DNA from: Owenia fusiformis
Taxonomy: Eukaryota; Annelida; Polychaeta; Sabellida; Oweniidae
Reading direction: 5' to 3'
NCBI GenBank assembly: GCA_903813345.2
Contig: CAIIXF020000003.1
Span: 34,023,000-34,086,999, forward strand
DNA length: 64,000 nt
Part shown: positions 1 to 9,811 of the stretch, piece by piece
How positions within the stretch are numbered: the stretch's first letter is position 1
How the letters are laid out: every line of letters starts with the position of its first letter
Position numbers and translations under genes: made by a program
The notes under the pieces: model-generated
What the model was told of the DNA's origin: nothing
What the model saw: the letters and a program-made list of their open reading frames with translations, nothing else
Database searches by the model: none

Positions 1-240
1 TAAACAAGGGATGCACTTGAATGTCTTACAAAATATATACCATCCAAAACCGCTAAGTGGAATGCCTCCATAAGTGGAATACTTTGGGGTCTGTCACTTC
101 CCAGCTAACTTAATGTTAATAAACAAGTGGATAAAACTCTCAAGGGATAAAAAGGTCAGCCCTTAGAAATATAAATAATTTGTTTGAAGTTTCAAGCTGT
201 ACCACTTGAAATGCTAAAGGATGTAAGAGATGTATATTAT
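1..240 (+). repeat. Possible tail of a retroelement polyprotein
   Basis: A reading at about 184-240 (KFQAVPLEMLKDV) closely resembles the last residues of the retroelement fragment at 61533-61805 on the other strand (KFQVLPLEMLKDV). The rest of this stretch shows no gene. I infer a second, more decayed copy of the same retroelement 3' end. Confidence 0.35.
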
Positions 241-378
241 TTGCATAATTGGGATCTTTGTTACAGCATTACTTTTTAAGAAGTAGCAGGGGCAAAAACC
301 AGTTTACTTTTTTATATATTGTTTTAGGAAACACATCAGACACTGTCTATTGTTCTTGTTACCATATGTTTGGAAAAG

Positions 379-571
379 CAGGCCCATAGCCAGGATTTTC
401 CAAAGGGGGGGGGTCACTTTTTGAAAAATTCCAGGGGGGTTTACTTGTGACAATATTGGTCTAAAAATGGCCAAAATCACTTAAAAAGTGCTCAGAATAG
501 AGAAAAACTGCATGATTTTGAAAGATTTTTTGGCCAGGGGGGAGTTCGCTCGAACCTATCGAACAGGCCTG
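379..571. mobile_element. MITE, CAGGCCC family, copy 1
   Basis: The left end reads CAGGCCCATAGCCAG and the right end is a shortened AGGCCTG. The element is flanked on both sides by the 5-bp duplication AAAAG (374-378 and 572-576). The interior matches the copy at 20324-20527 in inverted orientation along most of its length. It is short and has no coding capacity, so it is a non-autonomous DNA transposon of uncertain superfamily. Confidence 0.75.
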
Positions 572-978
572 AAAAGTATGACTCATTTATCCTAAATGAC
601 ATACACACAATATATTTATGTCCCTCAATATTGTAATTATTCAAAAGAATGTTTGGTTCATCTAGTTTTGACTCTGACCCCCCTCCCCCTAAAACTAAAT
701 ACCATGAAAGTTGATCGCTGACTTCCTGTTTGAGAATTTGAAAGATTATTGCTAAACACGATCTAGTTTTTGTTAATTCCTATCGTAATTTGCGGCTTTT
801 AACAACTATTGATAGAATAGAATCCATTACCAGGAATAATCTTGACGAAGAAAGCATCAGGTAAAATCTTTATTTTAAACCATTCCAAGGCATTCTGAGT
901 CGAAATTGCCAAAAATTTGAAATGTTGAAATTTGTCGGATAGCAAACTGAAATGGGTTTGAACCCCCTCCCCCTTAAC
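572..978. other. Gene-free stretch
   Basis: No open reading frame or recognisable repeat end is seen here beyond C-rich runs near 680 and 965. Confidence 0.5.
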
Positions 979-1716
979 TCACACCCGGTGATCGTGAAAA
1001 TGGGACGGAGGGGGGGGGAGCAAGCAATTTCTGGTAGAAAAATGAACAAATCTGCAAAAATTGTTTTTTCAAGAAAAGGTTTATTATTTAATTGCTAAAC
1101 AAATAGGCACACAGTATGGTAAAATATGTCGCGTATTCTACGAATTTTTTTTTGCCGATTCTCTTCTTAGGTATAAGATCTATTAAAAAAGGCGCAACGC
1201 CACCAACGTGCAAAAGTCAATGTTTTTGCTTTAAATCAAGCATCAACGGTCTACACAACCTGCAATAAATATTTGTAAGTGACATTATCATCATAAATTT
1301 AATGACCTTAATGACTTTACAAAATACGTTTCCACACGCTGTATAAAAAATAATCGAAAATAATTAAAATGGGACGGAGGGGGGAGGGGATGGAGGGGGG
1401 AGCAATATGTCTATAAGATATGATATGAGATGTTACTTGATACTTTATATCCAGATTTTCCCATTATCTCCTCAATTACAAAGGGTCAGGAATTGATAAC
1501 ATGTTTTACTTGTTAGGTTTAGTTAGAGGGATCAAATTAAGGTTGGCAAAATATTCCCGCAAGGTTGTTACACTTGTATTCCACTATCCATTCCTGAATA
1601 CAATACCCATAGCCGTATACCCATTTAGAAAGAGCCAGTTCTGTAAGTTATTTAGTCGGGTTGCAAAATGTTTAAATCCTAATTCTCAACATGCCTCATT
1701 TTTTATTATTGTAAAG

Positions 1717-1800
1717 TGCCAAATGCCACATTATGTGAAATGCCATATTGTATAAATGTCATATTGTGTAAATGCCATATTATGCGAAATGCCATATTGT
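1717..1800. repeat. Short tandem repeat, unit ~16-17 bp
   Basis: Variants of AATGCCATATTGTGTA occur about five times in a row. Overlapping short open frames are by-products of the repeat. Confidence 0.7.
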
Positions 1801-1940
1801 ACTATATAATACGAAGTACTTATTATTTGCATTTGTATTTTTTAGCCTCTCTGGCTCTGGTCGTTCGTAATAAACGACTGTCACATCATACGTCTTGTTT
1901 CTTACATTAGTTTTAAAAAAGGTTTATTTTTGTGTCATTA

Positions 1941-2697
1941 TCTCAACGAACGAAGTTCGGTAGGGATATAGTGAAGCCCTCCGTCCGTCCGTCAGTGCGT
2001 CAGTCCGTCCGTCCGTCTGTCCGTCCGGAAGATAACTCAAATATTAATTGACGGATTTTCTTCATATTTGGTGGAAAGATGTATATTGATGAATAGTGTT
2101 ACGCAAAAAAAAATTTTTTCAAGCAAGATGGCAGCCGCTTTAAAAATGACGGGACTTTTTCGCAAAAAGCATAAATTTTTCATTCTAAACCAAAGTAATT
2201 AATATTATTGTTTGAAAACATCTATCTATTTCACATATATTCCATGTTTTTCATCCTGACCCCCAGGGGCCGTGAATGGGGGGTCAGGAAAACAGAAATT
2301 TTCGCTAATTTTTAGATCTTTCTGAAGTATGGCTTTATTATACTCAAATGAAAGGCAATTAAGAGTAGATTGCAAAAATTGTATCTTTTTTCTGATTCGA
2401 GCCTCGTAAAATTCAAAATGCCCGTCTAATGTACAATTTCGCAATAATTTTTCGATCCCTTCAACGTATGGCTATATAATACTCAAATTGAAGGAATTTT
2501 GGAGTAGATCACAATTATGGTATTATTTTTCAGATTTGTACCTCAGAAAATTCAAAATGGCTGCTTTGCAGGAATTCGCAATTCTAAAATCTAAATTTTT
2601 CAATTTAAACCAAAGTAATGAGTATAATTGATTGAAATTCGGTAATTGATATTTTGTTCGTTGTGATTTGCTACTCCGCGGAGTTGCCATCATCTAG
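1941..2697 (+). mobile_element. Non-autonomous Helitron
   Basis: The 5' end is A|TCTCAACGAACGAAG. The 3' end is CTAG|T, preceded by the 12-bp palindrome ACTCCGCGGAGT (2673-2684) nine bases upstream. TC at the 5' end, a hairpin and CTRR at the 3' end, and insertion between A and T are the recognised hallmarks of Helitrons. A TCCG microsatellite lies at about 1979-2030. There is no Rep/helicase coding, so it is a 757-bp non-autonomous copy. Confidence 0.75.
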
Positions 2698-2818
2698 TTG
2701 ATATTACAATAGACATGTAAAATACATAATAAAAATAACATTTGGTAACATCACCAGCCGGTGTCGACTTATGAGACACAGTATACATTTATATCTGAGT
2801 GTCACCCATTTGGTCAAA

Positions 2819-3158
2819 TATTACAATAAATACATATATTGCACTAAATGTGAATTGCAAAATGCATATGGTCGAAGACAAGTGTTACAATAAATACATA
2901 TATTGCACTAAATGTGAATTGCAAAATGCATATGGTCGAGGACAAATGTTACAATAAATACATATATTGCACTAAATGTGAATTGCAAAATGCATATGGT
3001 TGAGGACAAATGTTACAATAAATACATATATTGCACTAAATGTGAATTGCAAAATGCATATGGTCGAGGACAAATGTTACAATAAATACATATATTGCAC
3101 TAAATGTGAGATGCATATTGCATAATAAATACATATATTACACTTAGTGTGAGAAAAT
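2819..3158. repeat. 64-bp minisatellite
   Basis: The phrase ACAATAAATACATAT recurs at 2823, 2887, 2951, 3015 and 3079, giving an exact 64-bp period with very few differences between units. A degenerate partial unit follows to about 3158. Confidence 0.95.
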
Positions 3159-4047
3159 ATATGCAAAGTACAGTACAGTATTTGGCGTAATAGGCGATGT
3201 GCCCATGGTATAATTGGGTACACTAACTGGCAGATTATTTAGTCTAAATTCTACATCTGCTGAAGATAAACATAATCAAAAATATTAACATATACTAGAT
3301 ATCTGGTAGCGAGGTTAATAATGAAACAACTTTAGTAACTGCTTACTCGAAAACTTGCATGTCCAAATAGAAATATGATGAGATGTCTACATTTTTATGA
3401 TAAGTCTTCAAAAAATAAAAACTATTATACACATAAAAAGATAAACGCTCTCCTTCAAGATTTTGATAATCCTAAATAAATCTAACTACGAATACAACTT
3501 GTTATCAATTCCTAACCCATTGTAATTGAGGAGAAAATGGGAAAATTTGGATATAAAGTGAAGTAACATCTCTCATCATGTCGTATAGACATTTTGCTCC
3601 CCCCTCCGTCCCCTCCCCCCCCCCCCCCCCCCCTCCGTCCCCTCCCCCCCTCCGTCCCATTTTAATTATTTTCGATTATTTTTTATACAGCGTATGGAAA
3701 CGTATTTTGTAAAGTCATTAAGGTCATTAATTTTATGATGATAATGTCACTTACAAATATTTATTGCAGGTTGTGTAGACCGTTGATGCTTGATTTAAAG
3801 CAAAAACATTGACTTTTGCACATTGGTGGCGTTGCACCTTTTTTAATAGATCTTATACCTAAGAAGAGAATCGGCTAAAAAAAATTTGTAGAATACGCGA
3901 CATATTTTACCATACCGTGTGCCTATTCGTTTAGCAATTTAATGATAAACCTTTTCTTGAAAAAATAATTTTTGCAGATTTGTTCATTTTTCTACCAGAA
4001 ATTGCTTGCTCCCCCCTCCGTCCCATTTTCACGATCACCGGGTGTGA

Positions 4048-4095
4048 TAGTGTTCGTTGGGATTTGCTACTCCCTCGAGTTTTCTAGTTTCATTA
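4048..4095 (+). mobile_element. Fragment of a Helitron 3' end
   Basis: GTTCGTTGGGATTTGCTACTCC followed by a short palindrome-like segment and TTTTCTAGT resembles the terminus of the Helitron at 2655-2698. It begins directly outside the right tip of the long inverted-repeat element. Confidence 0.5.
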
Positions 4096-4553
4096 TGATT
4101 CTTATGACCCATGTACTTTTATATGTTTTTATATTTTTCCCAGTATGTTTTATAACCATTTTTTGTGTTTTCCTGTTGGGACTTGCACATACATATTTGA
4201 AAATAAGATAAAAAATTGTTTAAATAATTTTCACGTTAAATTGTTGTCAGTAGGCGACCATAACATAAAGGATGTGTGTTTTATTACAGATTATTTTCAA
4301 TAATTTGTTTAAGAGAAAAACAATGTTAAATTTAGTTCACCATATTGTTACCAATTAATCCTTTCAAAATTACAAAAATGCAAAATATATCATTGCAATT
4401 ATTTAATGTAATTCCAGTATTTTTTGAAGTCATAAAGATTTGTTATGACCTGATTTACAGTTCGACATGCAGTATAAGTGTCTTCACTTTTCAGTATGAA
4501 AGAAATGTCTTATTGTCCAGTGCCTTTTGAAAATCTGAATTGGGATGAAGCTC
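4096..4553. other. Gene-free AT-rich stretch
   Basis: Short open frames are present, but none has recognisable content. This separates the inverted-repeat element from the mariner. Confidence 0.5.
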
Positions 4554-4555
4554 TA

Positions 4556-6451
4556 CGAGGGGGTATCATTAATTAGTGAGACTTTTTTGAGGCAGCATCT
4601 TATATTCATTCAATTGCAATAAAACTTGGTAGGTATATGCCCTTGAGAATAGGGTATTGAATGAACACACTCATTAATTTATTTTCATAGATACCTAGCA
4701 ACAGCGGTTACCATGGCAACGGTTGCTAGGGGTTGGTGGAGCAGCTAAAAAATTACCAGAAACAAGGGCACTTTTTACTATGTAATTTTTTACAAAATGA
4801 CAGTTTCTTTTCAAATTCTGTTTACACAGTGCCCTGAGGTGGTTGTTATGACAACACAACCAATTATGATGTCATCTCTAGTACATGATGTCACACATGG
4901 CTGTGACATCAGAGACACAGCCATTTTGCAGTACTTTAGGGTGGAGCAAAATTGGCTAAAATAGGGATGAATTCCAAAGAACTCAATGTTAACATAAGAT
5001 CTGTTATAAAATACAATGCAATCAGAGGTATTCCAGCACTAGACACCTCCGGGCCTACATAAGGTGTATGGACAGGAAAATGTGAAGCGGTCAACTGTTT
5101 ACAGGTGGTATTCTACATTTAAAGATAATGGAAACCACACTGTTTTTGATGCTCTCAGATGTGGTCGCAAATCTGATACCGTGATTCCAGAAAACATCAA
5201 ACTTATTTAAGATATGATATCTATGGATGGTAGACACACTATAACTGAACTTTGTATTATGTCTGGACTCAAATATTCCTCAGTTCAAAAGATTCTAACC
5301 CAAGAGCTATCTATGACTCGTGTTAGCGCACGTTGGGTACCCCGACTTCTTACAGGAGAGCAGAAAGCAGAAAGAGTCAGGATTTGTCAAGAATTCCTCG
5401 CACGTTATGAGAAAGACGGCATTTCTTTTCTAGAGCAGATTATCACAGGAGATGAAACTTTAATATCGTTCTATACACCAGAGTCTAAACGACAATCATC
5501 AGTATGGAGGAGAAAGGGGGAACCAGCCCCAATTAAGGCCAGGACTGTTACCCTGAAGGAGAAAAGGATGTTTATTATATTTGTTGATATTTCTGGACCA
5601 CTCCTCACTCACATGGTGCCGAAGGGGATGACTGAATAAAGAATACTATGCAAAGGTATATAGATTTTATTAGATGTACGTATATGGTTACACTGTATGT
5701 AAATAACAGAATTATTCTTTTGGCATGATAATATAGTCATTATATTACAATCATATATAATATGGCATAAATATTTATGTTTTTTCCAGTTTGTGAGACG
5801 TGACTTGCGTAACGCTATCAGAAAGAAACGCCTCCTACTAGAGAAGCCTCTCGTACATCAGGACAATGCACCCTCACATACCTCAAAACTTGTGCAAGAC
5901 ACCATGCAGAAATATGGAATGGAGAAAGTGCCTGTAAATGTAAATGTAAATCCAAAGTTAAAGGATACCCTCTGTGGAACACATTTCACTGATGAAGATC
6001 AACTAAAGCAGGCAGTCGTAACTAAAATGAATGAGCTGTGGGCTCATGGGTGTAGGGACGCATACCAGGAATGGATTGATAGATGTAGAAAGTGTATCAG
6101 ATGCTGTGGAGAATACTTTGAAAAGATGTAACTTTGCAAGCTAAATGATAGTTAGGCATGTATGCTTAGATGGCACTATACTAGTACATATTCCATAAAG
6201 TCATGAAATATAGAGAAATTGGAAAATTTGACGTAAAATCTTGAAGTTTTTTTATATTAATAACTGCTCGGGGTCACTGGTCATGACGTCACATAGAAAT
6301 CTCTTAAACCACTATATGATAGAGTTAACTAATCAAACTACATGAGGATGTAGCATACTACCAAAATGTTATTTGGTGAAAATATCAATGCAATTGAAGC
6401 AAATTTGAAAAAGTTATGGTACTTGTCTCACTAATTAATGATACCCCCTCG
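4556..6451 (+). mobile_element. Full-length Tc1/mariner-type element
   Basis: Perfect 27-bp inverted ends (4556-4582 and 6425-6451) begin CGAGGGGGTATCATTAATTA. Each end is flanked by the TA duplication (4554-4555 and 6452-6453) expected for this superfamily. The 1,896-bp element encloses a broken transposase (5049-6131). The 5' part includes a perfect X-box-like palindrome at 4707-4720. It sits just downstream of the minus-strand ankyrin exons, probably in an intron or the 3' flank of that gene. Confidence 0.9.
5049..6131 (+). pseudogene. Broken mariner transposase
   Basis: Transposases of this family cut and paste the element using a DDD/E triad. Visible here are the second helix-turn-helix region (about 5067-5205, with KRSTVYRWYSTF), the first catalytic Asp in GDETLISFY, and the second in HQDNAPSHTS. 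Lesions are a TAA at 5208-5210, a frame change near 5630, and loss of the segment that should carry the third Asp: the text runs from KYGMEKVP through a VNVNVN repeat to PKLKDTL. A 134-bp interruption (5656-5789) has GT and AG ends with a pyrimidine-rich tail and could be an intron. The C-terminal frame ends at 6131. It cannot be active as it stands. Confidence 0.85.
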
Positions 6452-6612
6452 TAAACTATGATATTGTAAGATCGTAGTTTAGATTACTTGTGGTTGGTTT
6501 TAAATTTTCTCAATACCTTGTTGGTGACATAAAAAGTGTGCCAAATAGAGTGTATTAAGATATTATAATCAATAGTTATTTAGATGAATACTTAGATATT
6601 CATTGAACTTAC

Positions 6613-7406
6613 TCAACCATCCATTTCCAGCTGCATAATGAAGGGCTGTTCTTCCACACTCATCTGTTGCTTCTGTACTTGCGTCACGCTGCAGCAAACA
6701 TTTTACAAGTGCTTCAATCTAGAAAGTAAAAGAAATATTTGGATCAGAAAAACAATAAAAAAGAAACTGGAGATCAAAATGAAATCATCCCAACAAAGGA
6801 CATCAAGATGATGAAGCTCTAATCAGTTTCTATAAATACAAAAATATGATTCAGATACTACTGTACACTGTCCAAATAGTTCTTTCTATTTTTTTTAAAA
6901 AGGACAGCACTGTTTCAAACTATTATTTTATCTCACCTACCTTGCCTTCCCCAGTTAATTTCTTTAGGGATCTTTTCATTGTGTCTTGGTTCTTTCTTAT
7001 TTGACCTGTTTCATCACTTTTCACATTTTCTTCAATTGAATCTTCAGTCTTTTTTTCTTCAGACTTTTTCCAATTTCCTTCTCTTTTAACAACATATAGC
7101 AAGGCCTCATCAACTCCCATCTTTTTGAGGAGATCTTCAATTTCAATTTCTACTTCTGTTTGGCGTTTCTGTTTGTTCACTGTGTTCTGTGCTTCATTTC
7201 TTAATACATTATAGTAATATGTTGGATTTCCAGGACCCCTCTCCTGTTTCTCATCTTTTCCAAATTGAATTCTAGTAGACCAGTCATCCCCAGTGAGTCT
7301 CTGGAAATTCCTACGACTTTTTTTCTTTTCCCTTGTCTCACTCCTGTCATTCATCTTGATTTTACGATCTGTACGATACCAGCAATCTTTTTTCGACAAA
7401 GAACTT
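6613..7406 (-). CDS. Ankyrin-repeat protein, two internal exons
   Basis: Exon A runs from 7406 down to 6941 (466 nt) and exon B from 6718 to 6613 (106 nt). Acceptors are CACAG and TTTCTAG; donors are GTAGGTGAG and GTAAGT. Frames join cleanly: A ends in phase 0 after GEGK, and B continues IEALVKCLLQRDASTEATDE and then GRTALHYAAGNG, a typical ankyrin repeat. Exon A encodes a charged, Lys/Glu-rich stretch with a possible degenerate first repeat (DEALLYVVKREGNW). Start and end exons are not visible: exon A begins with one base completing a codon, and the next exon to the left would lie beyond the mariner. It lies head-to-head with the CNG channel gene. The specific protein is not recognised. Confidence 0.75.
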
Positions 7407-9330
7407 CTGTGAGATTATATACTCAATGCCTGATTGATATTTATTGCATAAAGTTGAGAGTTTATCAATAACAATGTGCAGTTCAATATGCAAATTATTC
7501 TTTACTTTCTTTAATTTACAGCATGACAAATCATCATAATAGTTGTTGTACCAAGTGTATATATCAGAACATTGCCCTTTTTAAGATTCTTGTGAAATAA
7601 ATAGCAATATGGAGCACTTTCAGACATTACTCTGACACGTTCTTTAAACCACTCCCAGTAAACTTCAAATGTTACTCAAGGACCAGCTTTTTATCACCCT
7701 TGAAACAGTTCTATATCATTCTGTGCTCAGATGGGCGTGTGTGCATCCTGGCAGGTGTCATTAAGTCTTGTCAAAGTTACAGGAAACTAATTACCATATA
7801 ACCTCTAATGAGCACACAGTTTGCTTCCAAACTTGAAATTTAAAAGGGTAAGATATGTGAGATTGAGATGATAAAAGTTACACATGCACTCAATACTGTG
7901 TGCTCATAGGAGAGAATACAGTATCTGTTCACTTTTTTTTATGTATCCCAAGCTTAAGATTGGATCTTTACTGATAATATGATCATTATATGTTTTTGTT
8001 CATTAATACATTTGTCTGTTCACCCACCTGCCTGATTTCATGTGTAAAGACTGTCTTGGTTTGTGTATGTCTCCTTTATAATGATTATATCAAATTTTAG
8101 TTCCATGTATTGTTCTTATGTTATTTTTTCTATATCAGTTATGTTATCTCATGTTCATTTTGAAGTATCCTAGAGAAATTGAATTATCCCCAGTGAAAGG
8201 TTACATTTACAAAATTATCTTCAATCCCAGTGAAAGGTCTGGGTATTGTTATTTATCCCATGGATACTAAATATACATGGGGATTACAACATAAGATAAT
8301 TTTGGTATACGACACTAAAATCGTATCCGATCAATATGACGTGATATCTAATGCGCTCACTCGTGGAGATAGACAATTTCCACTCATGGATAAAAATGGT
8401 ATCCCTCAAAAATCACAGGATATCCTCTATATATCCTTTAATGTAATAATTTGATATTTTTTTAACCTTGACATGTTATTTATCATTATAATTTGCCCAT
8501 GTTCTTATAAATCATGCTTTTAGCAAAATTGACAAAAACATATTTTTATTACAGTTTAGCTTAGTTTTTTTGTGATTGTTATTTACAGTAGAATGTATAA
8601 ATTGAATGATACAATATGGTACAATACAATACAACATAACAATTCAATGCAATTACAGCCCACTTGGGCTTATCAACCACTTAAAGTTTAATAAAATTTA
8701 CAACATAAATTATAGAAATACTTAAGAATTTATGTCTATGTCAATAATCTGCAAACGGCTAATTAGCCCTTATTTATTATGGTTTTAACTCAATTTAAAA
8801 TTGAAGGGAAACAACCCGGTTGGCCCACGTAACCCTCTCCCATTGACATTTACAATTATTGAATTAGTAAAGTAACATTCCTTTTGTTCATAAATAATTT
8901 GAATTGCAAGTTTTATAGTCCACTTATGAAATTACAACTTAATAAATACAAAAATCTATATAATTAAGCACTTTTAAGGACTTGAGGCTCTTAATTAAGG
9001 ACAGCATACAGAAAATTATCTACTTGTACATTTTCTTGCTGCTCCTTGGGTTAGACATGCCATAATTACATCAAGTAAAGCAAACAACATGAGTTGACAA
9101 CAAGTGCCATTTGCTTCATTAATCCAACACAAACATGAAGGTCCTGGGTTCAAGTCCCTCAGGAGTAATCTGACTTTTTCACATCATAACCATAGATCCT
9201 GTTAAAGGACAACATTGAATTCTGTGTTTCAAATAACTATGAAAAAACTCAATTGTTAATATAATACGTTTAATCATTTTAGTGCATATATGCAATAGAC
9301 ACCCTGTTACATTTGAGAATCATCTTTTTA
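7407..9330. other. Intergenic or intronic stretch
   Basis: No convincing exon is seen. A TACAA-rich patch at about 8600-8650, followed by a segment resembling retroelement 3' ends, runs to about 8850. At 9147-9157 GGTTCAAGTCC matches a tRNA-type B box, but the surrounding T-stem does not pair fully and no A box is clear, so a decayed tRNA-derived SINE is possible. The missing upstream CNG exon(s) may lie here unseen. Confidence 0.4.
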
Positions 9331-9780
9331 TAGTGAAACCTGTATATCTGAACACATCTCTAATCTGAACACCTCTCAATTTGAACACTTTTTCTACACA
9401 GATGGTACTTAGCAGTTAGCACAGTGAAACCTGTATATCTGAATACCTCTCTAATCTAAACACCTCTCAATTTGAACACTTTTCCAACACAGATGATACT
9501 TTCCAGTTAGTACAGTGAAACCTGTATATCTGTACACATCTCTAATCTGAATACCTCTCAATTTGAACACTTTTTCTACACAGATGGTACTTAGCAGTTA
9601 GCACAGTGAAACCTGTATATATCTGAATACCTCTCTGAATTGAACACCTATCAATTTGAACACTTTTCTCAGTCCCCAATTTGTTATCTCCCTTTGATAC
9701 ATGCACATGTATATAAAACTTGAAATGTGAACAACTGCTGATCTGAACACTTTTGACAGGTCCAGTAGACAGGTTTTATT
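9331..9780. repeat. 91-bp tandem repeat of a MITE-like sequence
   Basis: GTGAAACCTGTATATCTG recurs at 9333, 9424, 9515 and, with a 2-bp insertion, 9606: an exact 91-bp step. Units carry the phrases TCTAATCTGAACACC and CAATTTGAACAC. The array ends with the inverted phrase TAGACAGGTTTTA near 9770, suggesting a transposon with ends like ACAGTGAAACCTGT whose left part was amplified. Related sequence occurs at 22240-22405 and 28298-28670. Confidence 0.85.
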
Positions 9781-9811
9781 TACCTTATTTTTTTTATTTG
9801 TATATTTGCAG

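Larger units (their letters stand above)
979..4047. mobile_element. Element with ~540-bp terminal inverted repeats
   Basis: The arm at 979-1520 is repeated in reverse complement at about 3480-4047. The outer tips read TCACACCCGGTGATCG and its complement. Both arms carry runs of the GGGACGGAGG motif; the right arm's C-tract is expanded (3600-3660). The 2-kb interior holds a Helitron (1941-2697), a short tandem array (1717-1800) and a 64-bp satellite (2819-3158), with no transposase. Long arms around unrelated cargo suggest a foldback-type or other non-autonomous DNA element. I could not find a target-site duplication, so an inverted segmental duplication remains possible. Confidence 0.75.

Noticed and set aside
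1501-1910. Short overlapping frames with MPHYVKCHIV-type sequence
   Set aside because: They arise from the short tandem repeat at 1717-1800 and lack any domain.
1979-2030. TCCG repeats as a CRISPR-like or binding-site array
   Set aside because: It is a simple tetranucleotide microsatellite inside the Helitron.
8230-8454. 74-residue open frame as an upstream CNGB exon
   Set aside because: No convincing splice borders, and the sequence does not resemble channel N-termini.
9147-9157. tRNA gene suggested by a B-box match
   Set aside because: The T-stem pairs only partly, no A box or acceptor stem was found, and a decayed SINE explains it equally well.
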